A stretch of DNA of 64,000 bases from Nibrella saemangeumensis (GCF_039541915.1 NZ_BAABHD010000031.1:1-64000), one strand, 5' to 3'. Shown: positions 53,837 through 63,094, numbered from the stretch's first letter. Program-made: numbers and translations. The notes: generated by a model not told the origin, from the sequence alone.

Positions 53837-56800
53837 ATGAAGAATCTTTATCTGCTGGTTTGTTTACTGGCCCTCACTCGTTTTGGCTTTCCCCAAAACT
53901 CGGTAGATGTAGACAAACTCAAACCCAAAATCTCTCCTCAATCACCGAACGTAGCCGCTCTGGGCCGATTTGGCGAACACCCCGTTAACCTCAACACGGG
54001 TATTCCAACCATTACGGTTCCCATCTATGAAATCGAAGCGGGTACCGTCAAGGTGCCGGTTAGTCTGGATTATCATGCCGGCGGAAACAAAGTTACGGAT
54101 GTAGCTTCCTGGGCTGGCTTAGGCTGGGCGCTTAACGCCGGTGGTGTCATCAGCCGAACGGTCATTGGCCGGCCCGATGAGGTTGGGATTTTAAACCATC
54201 CTCTGGAAACGGGTTTGAATAACTTCTTTGGGCAGTCTGAAACGTGGTGTGGATCAACAACAGCAAAGCTGGAAGAGTATACCAAGGGAACGTTCGATGC
54301 CGGGTTCGATATCTTCAGCTTTAGTATTCCCGGCAAAAGCGGCAAGTTTATTCTCATGCCCGATGGCACCGGTAGTATGGCCACCTCGATGCCTTATGAG
54401 CGAATTAAGATTACCTATTCAAGAGGTGACTATAACAATCTATTTACGGAGTTCCGCATCACCGATGAAAACGGGATTACGTATACGTTTAAAGACTGGG
54501 AAACGGTAACGCCCAACACTACTAACCAAACTCAATTTAGTGCCTGGCATTTAAGCTCAATTCAGGGTACCCGTCCGGGTGATGTCGTCTTGTTCTCCTA
54601 CACTCCTTATTCCTATTCGAGCTATACCGATTTTCTGGATACTGAAACACTGGTTGATCGCGTTGAAGGCTCCTGTACAGACGGTGTTGGAGAACGGGTC
54701 TTTAGTCAAGCGCAGGTGTATACCAGCTTTTATGCGGCTCAGCTGACAGAAATCGTATTTCCAGGGGGTAAACTAACACTATCCGGCTTTAACCGTACGG
54801 ATTTACCGGGAACCAACAATACGGGTTTAGACAAAATTGACCTGTATGGCCGGGATCTAAATGCGCAAACCTACCGAATGCTGAAGCGCTTCGATCTCCA
54901 GCAAAGTTATTTTACCGGCAGTAGCTATAGTCCTCTGAAATTAGATGCCGTTGCGCTTCAGGATGCCGATGGTAGTACCATCGGCACTTATCGGTTCGAT
55001 TACAATGGCACGGCTCTCCCTGGTCCTACTTCCCGGAGCCGGGATACGTGGGGTTACTACAATGGCAAAAACAATGTGAATAGCCAGGGGCAGCCCACGC
55101 TGATCCCTCAGCAGCAGGTAAGCATGTACAACGTTTCGGGTTATGCCGGGCAGGTTACGGTTGGGGGAGCCGATCGAAGCCCGAGTGAGTCGCATATGCA
55201 GGCTTGGGTGCTCAATAAAATAACGTATCCTACAGGAGGGTTCTCCCGTTTCTATTATGAAGCCAACAAGTATTATGATCAAGGACAAGGGGTCAAATTA
55301 GCCGGAGGCTTACGCATCAAACGGCTGGAAACCGCTGCTTCGGATTACGAACCGGTGAAAACAAAAACGTACCAGTACGGGGAAAACGAAAGTGGTTGGG
55401 GGGATCTCAACATAAATCTGAATAATAGCTTATGGTCTACTAATTACACCGAAAAAGTAGCTCCTGACTGTAAGAAGCGAACGAGTCTGTTCACCTCTAA
55501 TTTTAATGGGAATTTAGTTCCTTTTGATGGCAGCCCGGTCACCTACCGGGAAGTAGCCGAATATGATGGATTTTATCAAGGAGCCATTCAGAGCACCAAC
55601 GGTAAAACGGTTTATCGTTTCCGGACTTCGGGAGACATGACCGTTGGCCTTCAGGGTTTTTCTAATTCAACCTTTTTGAAGAGCTTTCATTGGAATCGGG
55701 GCCAACTGGAATCGAAAACGGTATACAACAACTCGGCCACGCCAGTTTTTAAACAGGTGAATACCTATGGCAATGCAATAAACGCGGAGATTGCCAATGC
55801 GGGCCTATTGGCCCATAAGCAGCTGGTGGTTACACAAGGTTGGATGATGCATGAGAATAATGCTAATGCTTTGAACCAACCGCCCTGTAGTGCATTGGCG
55901 GAACAGTTTGCTGTTCCTGTGTATTATGCCTGGCCTAAAGGCAATGTACGTTTATATAAAACAGAAGAATATGCGTATTCTCAGACAAATGGTGGTCAGT
56001 GGGTACTAAGAACTACTGAAACGGATTATGACAATTATTTTCAGGCAAAAGAACAGCGTGTTTTTGAGAGCGACGGCACAATTGGCTATACTCGGTTTCG
56101 CTACGCTTACGATTTTGCTTTGCCAGGGAATCCTTCAGGCTTTGCTCGTGGAATCCAACGCTTAGTTAGCCGCAATATGCTTTCCACCATATTAGAGGAG
56201 TATTCCTTCAAAAAAATAAATGCCGGAGAATCAGACCCTCTACTAACCGGTGGAAAGCTTACCGTATTTGGGGAGTTTCTTAATGAATACGCCTTCCCAA
56301 CGGAAATGCAAACGTTAAATATTTATAACAACTGTTGTCGGTTAAGCAGCTTTACTCCTGCGACGGTAGGCTCCGGAAGCTTGGTAAAGAATGGCAATTA
56401 TGTCCAGGCCATCTCCTATGAATCTTATGATGGCAGTGGTAACTTAACAAGTTACATCCAGCGGAATGGGATTAGAACTCAGGTAAACTGGCTGAGTGAA
56501 AATCAATACCTGAATGGTTTTACCCTTACGTCCTCTGCGTTACAAAGCGAAGTCCTTAATCCTGGCAGCGCACCTAGCTTAACCACCCAGTACAGTTATT
56601 ATAACCCTGGTGATAATACAACGATTCCACTACAAGGGGTTAAAACAGTTACTGACCCGAACAATTGGACCACCAAATACGAATATGACCGGTTTAGCCG
56701 CTTACGTGCGATTCGGGATCATAACAATAACCTGGTCAAGAGCTTTGATTACAATTATGCCTTTGGGAGTCGTAATACTAAGAGCTTATCGCCCAGTAGC

Positions 56801-57394
56801 ATAAATACCAATACATTAGAGATAAATCCGGGAAGTTTAAATAACGTGAGTACCGGAGGTGCCACTCAGACCATTACCGTCTCTTCCAATGTCGGTTGGA
56901 GCGTCAGCAGCAACGTGGGCTGGATCACGGCTAACCCGGCCAGCGGCAATGGTAACGGCAGCTTTAATCTGGTGGTAGCCAGCAATAGCAGTACTGCCCG
57001 TAATGGCAATGTTTCCGTTAACGGCGGAGGTATTACCCGCACACTTACGGTTTCACAAGCAGGTACAAACGGTAGCGGTAATCCCTGTAACTATACGGAA
57101 CGCCAGGTAGTGGGTACCTGGAATGGCTTGCAGGTCCAACTGCGGCAGTACACCGTCAACGGAGTAGCTACCTGGCTGATTGTCACGGCCGATGCTAGCT
57201 CTGCGACCGATGTCCATTTCCCCCGTGGCCAGAATTTTGCCGACCAATTCTCCGGCTTCGACAAAAGCTGTTTAGGAGGAGGCAATACCGCCTATGGAGG
57301 TCTGGGTATGCCCGATAATGTGGCTACCCCAGCCGGCTATGATCGCAAGGTTACGTCCGATGGGGCTGTATATTTTGAGCGACAGGTTCAATAA
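53837..57394 (+). CDS. RHS-like giant secreted protein with BACON domain
   Basis: A 1185-residue protein with a signal peptide (MKNLYLLVCLLALTRFGFPQ), a SpvB/RHS-type N-terminal domain typical of Bacteroidota (GIPTITVPIYEIEAGTVKVP, then VDASWAGLGWALNAGG-like), a long beta-rich RHS-like shell and a BACON domain (~998-1078; VSSNVGWSVSSNVGWITANP). A short unique tail follows, with four Cys. No toxin tip or immunity gene is visible after it; a 22-bp inverted repeat closes the gene. Role unknown; probably surface-located. Confidence 0.7.
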   Translation: MKNLYLLVCLLALTRFGFPQNSVDVDKLKPKISPQSPNVAALGRFGEHPVNLNTGIPTITVPIYEIEAGTVKVPVSLDYHAGGNKVTDVASWAGLGWALNAGGVISRTVIGRPDEVGILNHPLETGLNNFFGQSETWCGSTTAKLEEYTKGTFDAGFDIFSFSIPGKSGKFILMPDGTGSMATSMPYERIKITYSRGDYNNLFTEFRITDENGITYTFKDWETVTPNTTNQTQFSAWHLSSIQGTRPGDVVLFSYTPYSYSSYTDFLDTETLVDRVEGSCTDGVGERVFSQAQVYTSFYAAQLTEIVFPGGKLTLSGFNRTDLPGTNNTGLDKIDLYGRDLNAQTYRMLKRFDLQQSYFTGSSYSPLKLDAVALQDADGSTIGTYRFDYNGTALPGPTSRSRDTWGYYNGKNNVNSQGQPTLIPQQQVSMYNVSGYAGQVTVGGADRSPSESHMQAWVLNKITYPTGGFSRFYYEANKYYDQGQGVKLAGGLRIKRLETAASDYEPVKTKTYQYGENESGWGDLNINLNNSLWSTNYTEKVAPDCKKRTSLFTSNFNGNLVPFDGSPVTYREVAEYDGFYQGAIQSTNGKTVYRFRTSGDMTVGLQGFSNSTFLKSFHWNRGQLESKTVYNNSATPVFKQVNTYGNAINAEIANAGLLAHKQLVVTQGWMMHENNANALNQPPCSALAEQFAVPVYYAWPKGNVRLYKTEEYAYSQTNGGQWVLRTTETDYDNYFQAKEQRVFESDGTIGYTRFRYAYDFALPGNPSGFARGIQRLVSRNMLSTILEEYSFKKINAGESDPLLTGGKLTVFGEFLNEYAFPTEMQTLNIYNNCCRLSSFTPATVGSGSLVKNGNYVQAISYESYDGSGNLTSYIQRNGIRTQVNWLSENQYLNGFTLTSSALQSEVLNPGSAPSLTTQYSYYNPGDNTTIPLQGVKTVTDPNNWTTKYEYDRFSRLRAIRDHNNNLVKSFDYNYAFGSRNTKSLSPSSINTNTLEINPGSLNNVSTGGATQTITVSSNVGWSVSSNVGWITANPASGNGNGSFNLVVASNSSTARNGNVSVNGGGITRTLTVSQAGTNGSGNPCNYTERQVVGTWNGLQVQLRQYTVNGVATWLIVTADASSATDVHFPRGQNFADQFSGFDKSCLGGGNTAYGGLGMPDNVATPAGYDRKVTSDGAVYFERQVQ

Positions 57395-57415
57395 CTAAGC
57401 GGGTTCTCTCTAAAC

Positions 57416-57476
57416 ACACAAGTGACGGGTTGGCAGCTAAACAATAGGTTTATGGCTGCCAACCCGTCACTTGTGT
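57416..57476 (+). terminator. 22-bp perfect inverted repeat after the BACON protein gene
   Basis: Perfect 22-bp arms (57416-57437 and 57455-57476) with a 17-nt loop. The stem is GC-rich (GACGGGTTGGCAGC in the middle) and lies 21 bp after the stop, so it probably terminates transcription or protects the 3' end. No T-tract follows. Confidence 0.6.
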
Positions 57477-57898
57477 TATAACGTCTACCTCAAATCGCTT
57501 ACGTTCGCGTGGAACGGCTCATCAGCTGTAGCAAAGGGCTCCGGCCAAAAGAGTGCACTAGTATGTTTTAACTGTATTGCATGCTTGTTATGAACACCTA
57601 TAGGACAAGACTTAATCATCAACGTCAATCCTTTTAGCCTAAACTACTTTCCCTGTAGTACTTGCGATTATATAACATTGCGAATCCGACCATACGGCTC
57701 GTTTTCGTCCACCACGTTATTCTGAGCATCCAACATCAGGAGAATAGCGGTATAAAACCGGGAGGTACCGTAGTAGGGATCGTAAAGGCACCTGGAAAAT
57801 CTGAATTTGACTACTCCCTCAAGCACGACATCAGCTACAATTTTTGATAATATCCTAGTAAACAATTATTTTAGGATTTTATCATAATTTGAAGTCAT
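57477..57898. other. Intergenic region before locus 3
   Basis: A short minus-strand frame (57668-57865) has protein-like composition but no start signal or family, so I leave it uncalled. Near 57841-57873 TTTTTGA and a TATTTTAGG-like box give a possible promoter for locus 3. Confidence 0.4.
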
Positions 57899-58081
57899 AT
57901 GGTCTATAATGAAAATCCTGGAAATGCCCCCGGCACACCGGGGAATCCCAACCCTCCTGGAAATCCCTCTCCTCCAGGCAATCCTACCGGTCCTGGCCGC
58001 CCACCGGGAAAACCAGATCCTGGCCCTAAAAACCCACCTAAACCTCCTGGAGATCGACCTGTAGGGTCAGTAAATCAATGA
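57899..58081 (+). CDS. 60-residue Pro/Gly-rich peptide heading locus 3
   Basis: A 60-residue protein made almost entirely of Pro, Gly and Asn, with PGNP units (PGNPNPPGNPSPPGNPTGPG) and a C-terminal part GDRPVGSVNQ. It is not a beta-grasp fold. Its stop overlaps the start of the E2-E1 gene (ATGA), so it is an integral part of the operon. In place of a ubiquitin-like modifier, this operon carries this peptide; a Gly lies five residues from its end. It could be a modifier, a substrate tag, or an unrelated structural peptide. Confidence 0.6.
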   Translation: MVYNENPGNAPGTPGNPNPPGNPSPPGNPTGPGRPPGKPDPGPKNPPKPPGDRPVGSVNQ

Positions 58082-59913
58082 GCATGGGTACAAAGCCTTG
58101 GTATAAAGCCAAACCTGATCTTCTTGATAAAGAAACAAAGTCATTGGATAATGTCGGAATATCCTATGAGCTGGATAGCCATCTTGATAGTCAGAATATC
58201 CTGAAGATTAATCTTGTAATTGAATCTACTAACCCGGCCTTTAATCTGGCTGGGTTAGTAGAACCAATTCGATTGGAAGCCATTTATCCTGATAACTATC
58301 CTTATTTTCGACCCGAAGTAATAGCGCCGGATCTAGATCTACCGCGCCATCAAAATCCATTTGGTAAACAGCTTTGTTTACTGCCTAGACCATCCCAACA
58401 CTGGGAGCCTGAATGGACCCTTGCTGATTTATTAAAAGAGCAGTTAAGTAAAGTGCTGAGTAAGGGGGCCATTATTGACCCGGGTATACTGGCAGCAGAT
58501 CCTGATGAGCAGGCTGAACCGGCTAGTGACTACTATGAAACATCTCCTCACCCCATTTTATTTGATAGCTCTCCTTATGATCATATAGAAACTCCTACAA
58601 AGGAGTTAAATTTTTTAGGTAAATTTTCAGTGGGCATTCCCGGTCAAACGAGATTTCCTTCTCGAATGGCGGTTCTAGAATCTTACGATTCTTCTGGGCA
58701 TCTAACGTATCAGCTTCCAAATAACTTGAAGAAGCACTTCCCTATTTCCTTTAATGGTCTGCTGCTGCGTCTGAAAAAACGCCCTCCTCATGGCAATGCT
58801 AGTCAGGACTATCAATGGCTAAAAAAATTGGTCGGAGCTCAGAATACTGTTACCTCACTAAACCGGCAGCCAAAACAGATAGGGCAGGACTTATATCTCA
58901 ATTGTATAGTGGGACTAAATTTCCCGGAAGAAATAGAACCGGGAAAGTATGGACTGGGATGGTTGTTTCTGGTGGTTACGACAACAATGGTGCAACATCC
59001 AAACTCTAGTAAGAAAAAGCCAGCTAGGATCCCTTTAGAAGAAGCGTATTACTATAAAGTAGCCAGGCTATCCACCGAGGATTTGCAGATACGCGTACCC
59101 AAGTTAGCTGCGCTTCCCCAAAAGAAAGTCGCGATGGTAGGGTTGGGCGCCTTGGGAGCACCGGTTGCCCTTGAGCTGGCCCGTAATCAGGTAGGTCAGT
59201 TACGGATTATGGATTTTGATGTTGTAGAGCCAGCAACAACGGTGCGATGGCCATTGGGACTAGCCGCATCTGGACTATTTAAGACCGAAGCGATCAAGAG
59301 TTTTATAGATGAGCATTACCCTAGAACCGACACTATTACTTATAACCACCGTATTGGTGGTATAAGAGGGGTTGTCCGTTCTGAATCAGAAAAGGTGCGA
59401 ACTGAGCAGCAGATTATGGATGATCTGCTTACGGAAGCAGATCTGTTGTTCGATGCTACTGCCGAGCCAGGCATAAATCATTATTTATCAAGTTTGGCCA
59501 GAGATAGAAGCATACCCTATGTGTCAATGTATGCTACTCCAGGAGCTTGGGGCGGCTTAGTCATGCGAGTAGTACCTGGCAAGACAGAAGGTTGTTGGAT
59601 GTGTCTGCAGTACCATAAGTGGACGAATAGACATCTTATTCCGGTTAAGGACAATTCGGGAGACATACAAGCCGCCGGCTGTGGCGACCTTACCTTCACC
59701 GGTGCCAGCTTTGACTTACAAAATGTGGCACTGACGGGGGTTCGATTAGTCATTACCACCCTGCTGTCTGGAGTAGATGGAGGTTACCCAGATACGGATT
59801 GGGATGTAGGTATTCTAAAACTTATGGATGGAGAAGCAACAGTTATTGCTCCCACTTGGGAAACCCAATCTTTAGTTAAACATCCAGACTGCCCATACTG
59901 TAAGGATGAGTAG
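58078..59913 (+). CDS. E2-E1 fusion protein (Cap2-like)
   Basis: A 611-residue protein. N-terminal E2-like domain (residues ~30-130): YPDNYPYFRPEV then FGKQLCLLPRPSQHW, with Cys100 as the likely E2 Cys. The E1 half carries VGLGALGAPVALELA (~354-368), FDVVEPATTVRW and GCGDLTFTG, with Cys535 a candidate thioester Cys. Zn pairs are C506/C509 and C605/C608. It resembles CBASS Cap2, but there is no CD-NTase in this operon. The middle (~150-330) has no assigned domain. Its start overlaps the Pro/Gly peptide. Confidence 0.8.
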   Translation: MSMGTKPWYKAKPDLLDKETKSLDNVGISYELDSHLDSQNILKINLVIESTNPAFNLAGLVEPIRLEAIYPDNYPYFRPEVIAPDLDLPRHQNPFGKQLCLLPRPSQHWEPEWTLADLLKEQLSKVLSKGAIIDPGILAADPDEQAEPASDYYETSPHPILFDSSPYDHIETPTKELNFLGKFSVGIPGQTRFPSRMAVLESYDSSGHLTYQLPNNLKKHFPISFNGLLLRLKKRPPHGNASQDYQWLKKLVGAQNTVTSLNRQPKQIGQDLYLNCIVGLNFPEEIEPGKYGLGWLFLVVTTTMVQHPNSSKKKPARIPLEEAYYYKVARLSTEDLQIRVPKLAALPQKKVAMVGLGALGAPVALELARNQVGQLRIMDFDVVEPATTVRWPLGLAASGLFKTEAIKSFIDEHYPRTDTITYNHRIGGIRGVVRSESEKVRTEQQIMDDLLTEADLLFDATAEPGINHYLSSLARDRSIPYVSMYATPGAWGGLVMRVVPGKTEGCWMCLQYHKWTNRHLIPVKDNSGDIQAAGCGDLTFTGASFDLQNVALTGVRLVITTLLSGVDGGYPDTDWDVGILKLMDGEATVIAPTWETQSLVKHPDCPYCKDE

Positions 59914-60391
59914 TCGTTTCTATACCATTTGGTTAAAACAGGAAGCCTATATAGCTGTTTTAGAGGAAACAATCCGAAAGTTACCTTGTGAAACCGGCGG
60001 GGTATTGCTAGGATACTGGGGATCGTCTCTTGACGTTGTGATAACTGCTGTAGTTGGACCCGGTTCCCTGGCTATTCATAAACAGGCTTCCTTTATACCC
60101 GATAACGATTATCATAGTAGAGAAATTAAAAGTCACTATGAGAAAACCGGACGAACCGAAACTTACCTGGGAGACTGGCACACCCACCCAGAAGCTAAGG
60201 CAAACCTAAGCACTCAGGACAGGAAGACACTTTCCACGATAGCAAATTATAGGAACGCTCGGCTGGACAAGCCAATCATGATGATCTTAGGAACACGTCC
60301 ATTTGAACTTACTGTATGGGTCCATGTACGTGAGCCTGGTATATTTTCTAACCAGGTTCATCTATATACAGGAAGGATTGTTCTTTTCTAA
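59906..60391 (+). CDS. JAB/JAMM peptidase (Cap3-like, locus 3)
   Basis: A 161-residue protein. Glu29 (CETGGVLLG) and GDWHTHPEAKANLSTQD supply the zinc site: His92, His94, Ser102 and Asp105. It overlaps the E2-E1 gene by 8 bp. JAB enzymes of this kind cleave modifiers after a C-terminal Gly; here the only candidate modifier in the operon is the Pro/Gly-rich peptide. Confidence 0.8.
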   Translation: MSSRFYTIWLKQEAYIAVLEETIRKLPCETGGVLLGYWGSSLDVVITAVVGPGSLAIHKQASFIPDNDYHSREIKSHYEKTGRTETYLGDWHTHPEAKANLSTQDRKTLSTIANYRNARLDKPIMMILGTRPFELTVWVHVREPGIFSNQVHLYTGRIVLF

Positions 60392-60480
60392 AGTTGTACA
60401 ACCACTTTAGGTTTCTTGCTGCAAGTCGTTGGACTTACAAGTTAACGAACCAAAGTATTAACTTATTTATATTATAACAG

Positions 60481-60522
60481 CTGATGTTACGCAAAATTGA
60501 TTTGGCTTTTGCGTAACATCAG
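60481..60522. terminator. Hairpin after locus 3
   Basis: CTGATGTTACGCAAAA and its complement form a 16-bp stem with a 10-nt loop, 89 bp after the JAB stop. Confidence 0.55.
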
Positions 60523-60558
60523 ATAATAATTAAACAAATTACTATTTTATTGCCAAAA

Positions 60559-60580
60559 TATCGTATAATATTATACGATA
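60559..60580. promoter_or_regulatory. 22-bp perfect palindrome (possible operator)
   Basis: An AT-rich 22-bp self-complementary sequence (TATCGTATAAT and its complement) about 100 bp before the DUF3892 gene. It may bind a dimeric regulator. Confidence 0.5.
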
Positions 60581-60680
60581 CTCGATTATTGCGCAATAGT
60601 AACCCCGTTGTAAGGTATTTGGCGAGAGTTAAGTTAAATTAAAAGTAAATTCTTGAAAACAGTTCTACAACAAATCAACT

Positions 60681-60995
60681 ATGGCTCAGTACAGAATTTC
60701 AGGGGTTTGGAAAAACGCTAACGACGTAATAACAGCATACGCATTTCATACCGTAGGTGAAAACTCAATTTCACGCGCAGTGAAAAAAACAAAAACGGAA
60801 GCCATAGCCCTCTTGGAGACGAAAGGCAACTCGGCTGTCACTTGGATATGGAACTATTCAACAGCATCATGGAGTATAGGCGAAGCTGTACAAGTCGTTA
60901 ATGGCCCTAATGGTAAGTACCTGAGGTCAAATCCAGATAATAAATTGACTGATAATTTAGGCCATCTCATCGATTTCGACTGGATAGCGCCGTAG
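60681..60995 (+). CDS. DUF3892-family protein
   Basis: A 104-residue protein with YRISGVWKNANDVITAYAFH and the ending KYLRSNPDNKLTDNLGHLID, which matches the DUF3892 family. The domain has no proven activity. The gene stands alone, between a palindrome and the 30-bp inverted repeat at 61092. Confidence 0.75.
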   Translation: MAQYRISGVWKNANDVITAYAFHTVGENSISRAVKKTKTEAIALLETKGNSAVTWIWNYSTASWSIGEAVQVVNGPNGKYLRSNPDNKLTDNLGHLIDFDWIAP

Positions 60996-61091
60996 TTTTA
61001 AGATTTGACTTGTTCCCGTAAAACTGCACAAATATAAACGGGGCTCCTTGGCGGAAGAGAGTTAGAGCGGTTGTAGTACGCCACCCATTCA

Positions 61092-61170
61092 GTCAGCTGT
61101 TAAGCAACTCCTTAGGGCTATATACTGTTCCAGCAATACCATAGCCCTAAGGAGTTGCTTAACAGCTGAC
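61092..61170. repeat. 30-bp perfect inverted repeat
   Basis: Arms 61092-61121 and 61141-61170 are perfect 30-bp complements (GTCAGCTGTTAAGCAACTCC at the outer end) with a 19-nt loop. No T-tract follows. It could be a strong terminator between the DUF3892 and avidin genes or the end pair of a small mobile element. Confidence 0.65.
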
Positions 61171-61286
61171 GATCTACACTTTTGTAAATTTCAATTCTTT
61201 ATGGCTTAAAATTCAAAGATTCTTCTTTACTTACTTCGACTTACAAACACCAATTTATTATATCCTTGAACAAAAACAAGAATACG

Positions 61287-61682
61287 ATGCTTCAAGCTTT
61301 TCTGCGTAAATCTACCACAGTGGACGCTCCTGTTCCAAGTGTAAATTTCAAAGGGGTTTGGGTTAACGAACTCGGCTCAAAAATGACCCTTGATGTTACG
61401 GATGGGGGCAATGTTTCTGGTACCTATGTAACAAATGTCGGCTCTCCCGGTAAAACCGAAGAGTTTCCACTCACAGGCTTTGCTTCTGGTGACCTTATTG
61501 CTTTTACTGTAAACTTTGGAAAATATGGTTCACTAACTAGCTGGTCTGGTCAACATACAGAAACTGAGAATGGGGCCGTAATTAAAACAATGTGGCTTTT
61601 AGCCGAAAACGTGCCAGATCAAAATGAACCAAAAAATCTCTGGGGGGCTGTATTAACAGGCGCTGATGAATTCACGCGATAA
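61287..61682 (+). CDS. Avidin/streptavidin-like biotin-binding protein
   Basis: A 131-residue protein starting at ATG 61287 (a TTG seven codons earlier is possible). It carries the avidin strands in order: GVWVNELGSKM (N, S), GTYVTNVGS (Y), TVNFGKYGSLTSWSGQ (S, T, W; first W of the family is F), IKTMWLLAE (W) and LWGAVLTGADEFT (W, D). Those residues bind biotin in streptavidin. No signal peptide is evident, so it may be cytoplasmic. A terminator follows at 61734. Biotin binding is predicted, not shown. Confidence 0.85.
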   Translation: MLQAFLRKSTTVDAPVPSVNFKGVWVNELGSKMTLDVTDGGNVSGTYVTNVGSPGKTEEFPLTGFASGDLIAFTVNFGKYGSLTSWSGQHTETENGAVIKTMWLLAENVPDQNEPKNLWGAVLTGADEFTR

Positions 61683-61731
61683 ACAATAGGTGGCGTCTAG
61701 TGCAGTGGATTTCCTGTAAAATCTTCCAAAG

Positions 61732-61760
61732 GCCCGGAACAATATCCGGGTCTATTTTTG
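61732..61760 (+). terminator. Terminator after the avidin-like gene
   Basis: CCCGGA / TCCGGG stem (6 bp) with a 6-nt loop followed by TCTATTTTT. Confidence 0.7.
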
Positions 61761-61939
61761 AGCCCCACGACTAACCGTTACCTCATTGCCTGGTTTGAAG
61801 CCAGAGCCACATTAGGTAGAGATTTGCTTGGGAGCATATCTGCTGTTTGTCTACTTTCTGTTGACGATCTACACCTAATTGTATAAATGGAAAAAAGAGA
61901 AAGCTTTGTTTACAACGGAATAAGCGTTACTTTACGGAT

Positions 61940-62182
61940 ATGGCGACTATCATCTGTGCGTATTGTGGCAAAGAGGCGAAGGTCCGTACCGGGGCTAAGT
62001 TTTGCTCCCCTTCCTGCCGGGTTCGCAATCATCAGAAACAGCAGTTGAACCGACTCTACACGGAACTGGAGTATCTTGCCAGAAAGGTGGAGCACTACGA
62101 AGCCAGGGAGGGAAACCCGGTAGCCGAAAAGTACCTGTCTCGGGAAGAAATCCAGCAGATTCTGCTGCAAGGTAAATCTTAA
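61940..62182 (+). CDS. Small zinc-ribbon protein
   Basis: An 80-residue protein with a zinc ribbon (CAYCGKEAKVRTGAKFCSPSC) followed by a coiled-coil tail (LNRLYTELEYLARKVEHYEA). Small proteins of this kind are frequent on Bacteroidota mobile elements. Function unknown. Confidence 0.6.
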   Translation: MATIICAYCGKEAKVRTGAKFCSPSCRVRNHQKQQLNRLYTELEYLARKVEHYEAREGNPVAEKYLSREEIQQILLQGKS

Positions 62183-62508
62183 CTGTACACCCCGGCGCAA
62201 AGTATTTATTTCGGCAGAAAGTGGTCCTTCATCATCACTTTTGGTGAAGAGGCTTAACCACTCCTCCAAATTACTCGCCTGGATAAGAGCGCAAAACTGG
62301 CTCGGCCATACATCTGCCGTTTGATTGTCTTGAGTGCCGGTGGTTTACCCCGGTTTACAAGCCCTTCCACTTGACCCCGCCATGGTGGCCGTTACTCAAC
62401 TCAGACGAAACGGCTTGCTTGACTCTCTTATAGGAAGACGCAGTAAGGTGACAACAAATTTTCGGTAGAAGTACCCCAAATAGAGAAACAAAGGGTTTTG
62501 CCTATTAC
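62183..62508. other. Intergenic region
   Basis: Nothing convincing is visible. It separates two convergent small genes. Confidence 0.4.
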
Positions 62509-62838
62509 TCACTCATGCTTGCCAAAATTTTGCCAACGGTGGATTGACTCAAGGCTACCAAAATGCTCTTCTTCATCGCTGAAATAATAATGAATATTTT
62601 CAGGCGGAGTGAATGTCTTATCTGTAATCTTTATGCGTTCTGCAAATTCAAAGTAAAACTTATAGTACACTTGGTTGAAAGGAATATAACCCCAAACGAA
62701 TTTTTGCTGTAAAAAGTCATTCCCCTCGATGTAGGGTTCTAACTCAATGTCAAAGTCAGAACCTTTCTGACGAATCTTTAAAACTCGCTTCTGATCTATT
62801 GCTTTAATAACTAGTTTTTCTGTATCTCGATAATTCAT
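62509..62838 (-). CDS. Hypothetical protein, WYL-like
   Basis: A 109-residue protein starting MNYRDTEKLVIKAIDQKRVL. The pattern VLKIRQKGSDFDIELEPYIE and FVWGYIPF loosely resembles a WYL domain, but the match is weak. It is a lone gene on the minus strand. Confidence 0.5.
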   Translation of the reverse strand: MNYRDTEKLVIKAIDQKRVLKIRQKGSDFDIELEPYIEGNDFLQQKFVWGYIPFNQVYYKFYFEFAERIKITDKTFTPPENIHYYFSDEEEHFGSLESIHRWQNFGKHE

Positions 62839-63094
62839 TTTCTCTCAGTGTAGCGTTTTTCAGGTTTAGTTGAAATCAGGCTGTTCAAATCTAATGAATT
62901 TATGTCTTGAGTAGCATAAATGTTTAGTAAGATGTCAAGTGGTGTTCGAAGAGATAACAAACCAGGAATGCCCATTGTGAAAACGGTATGAAAACAAAAG
63001 CACAATCCAGTGGATTTAGCCGCGTGATGAATGCCTGTGTTTGCGTTTTACATTATCTTTGATTTACTCACCAACGAGTCCACCACCTTGTCGT

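Noticed and set aside
57668..57865. Minus-strand 65-residue gene
   Set aside because: Composition is protein-like but there is no start context, family or neighbour to support it.
36491..60391. CBASS
   Set aside because: No CD-NTase gene is visible near any of the three loci, so the Cap2/Cap3-like genes alone do not make a CBASS system.
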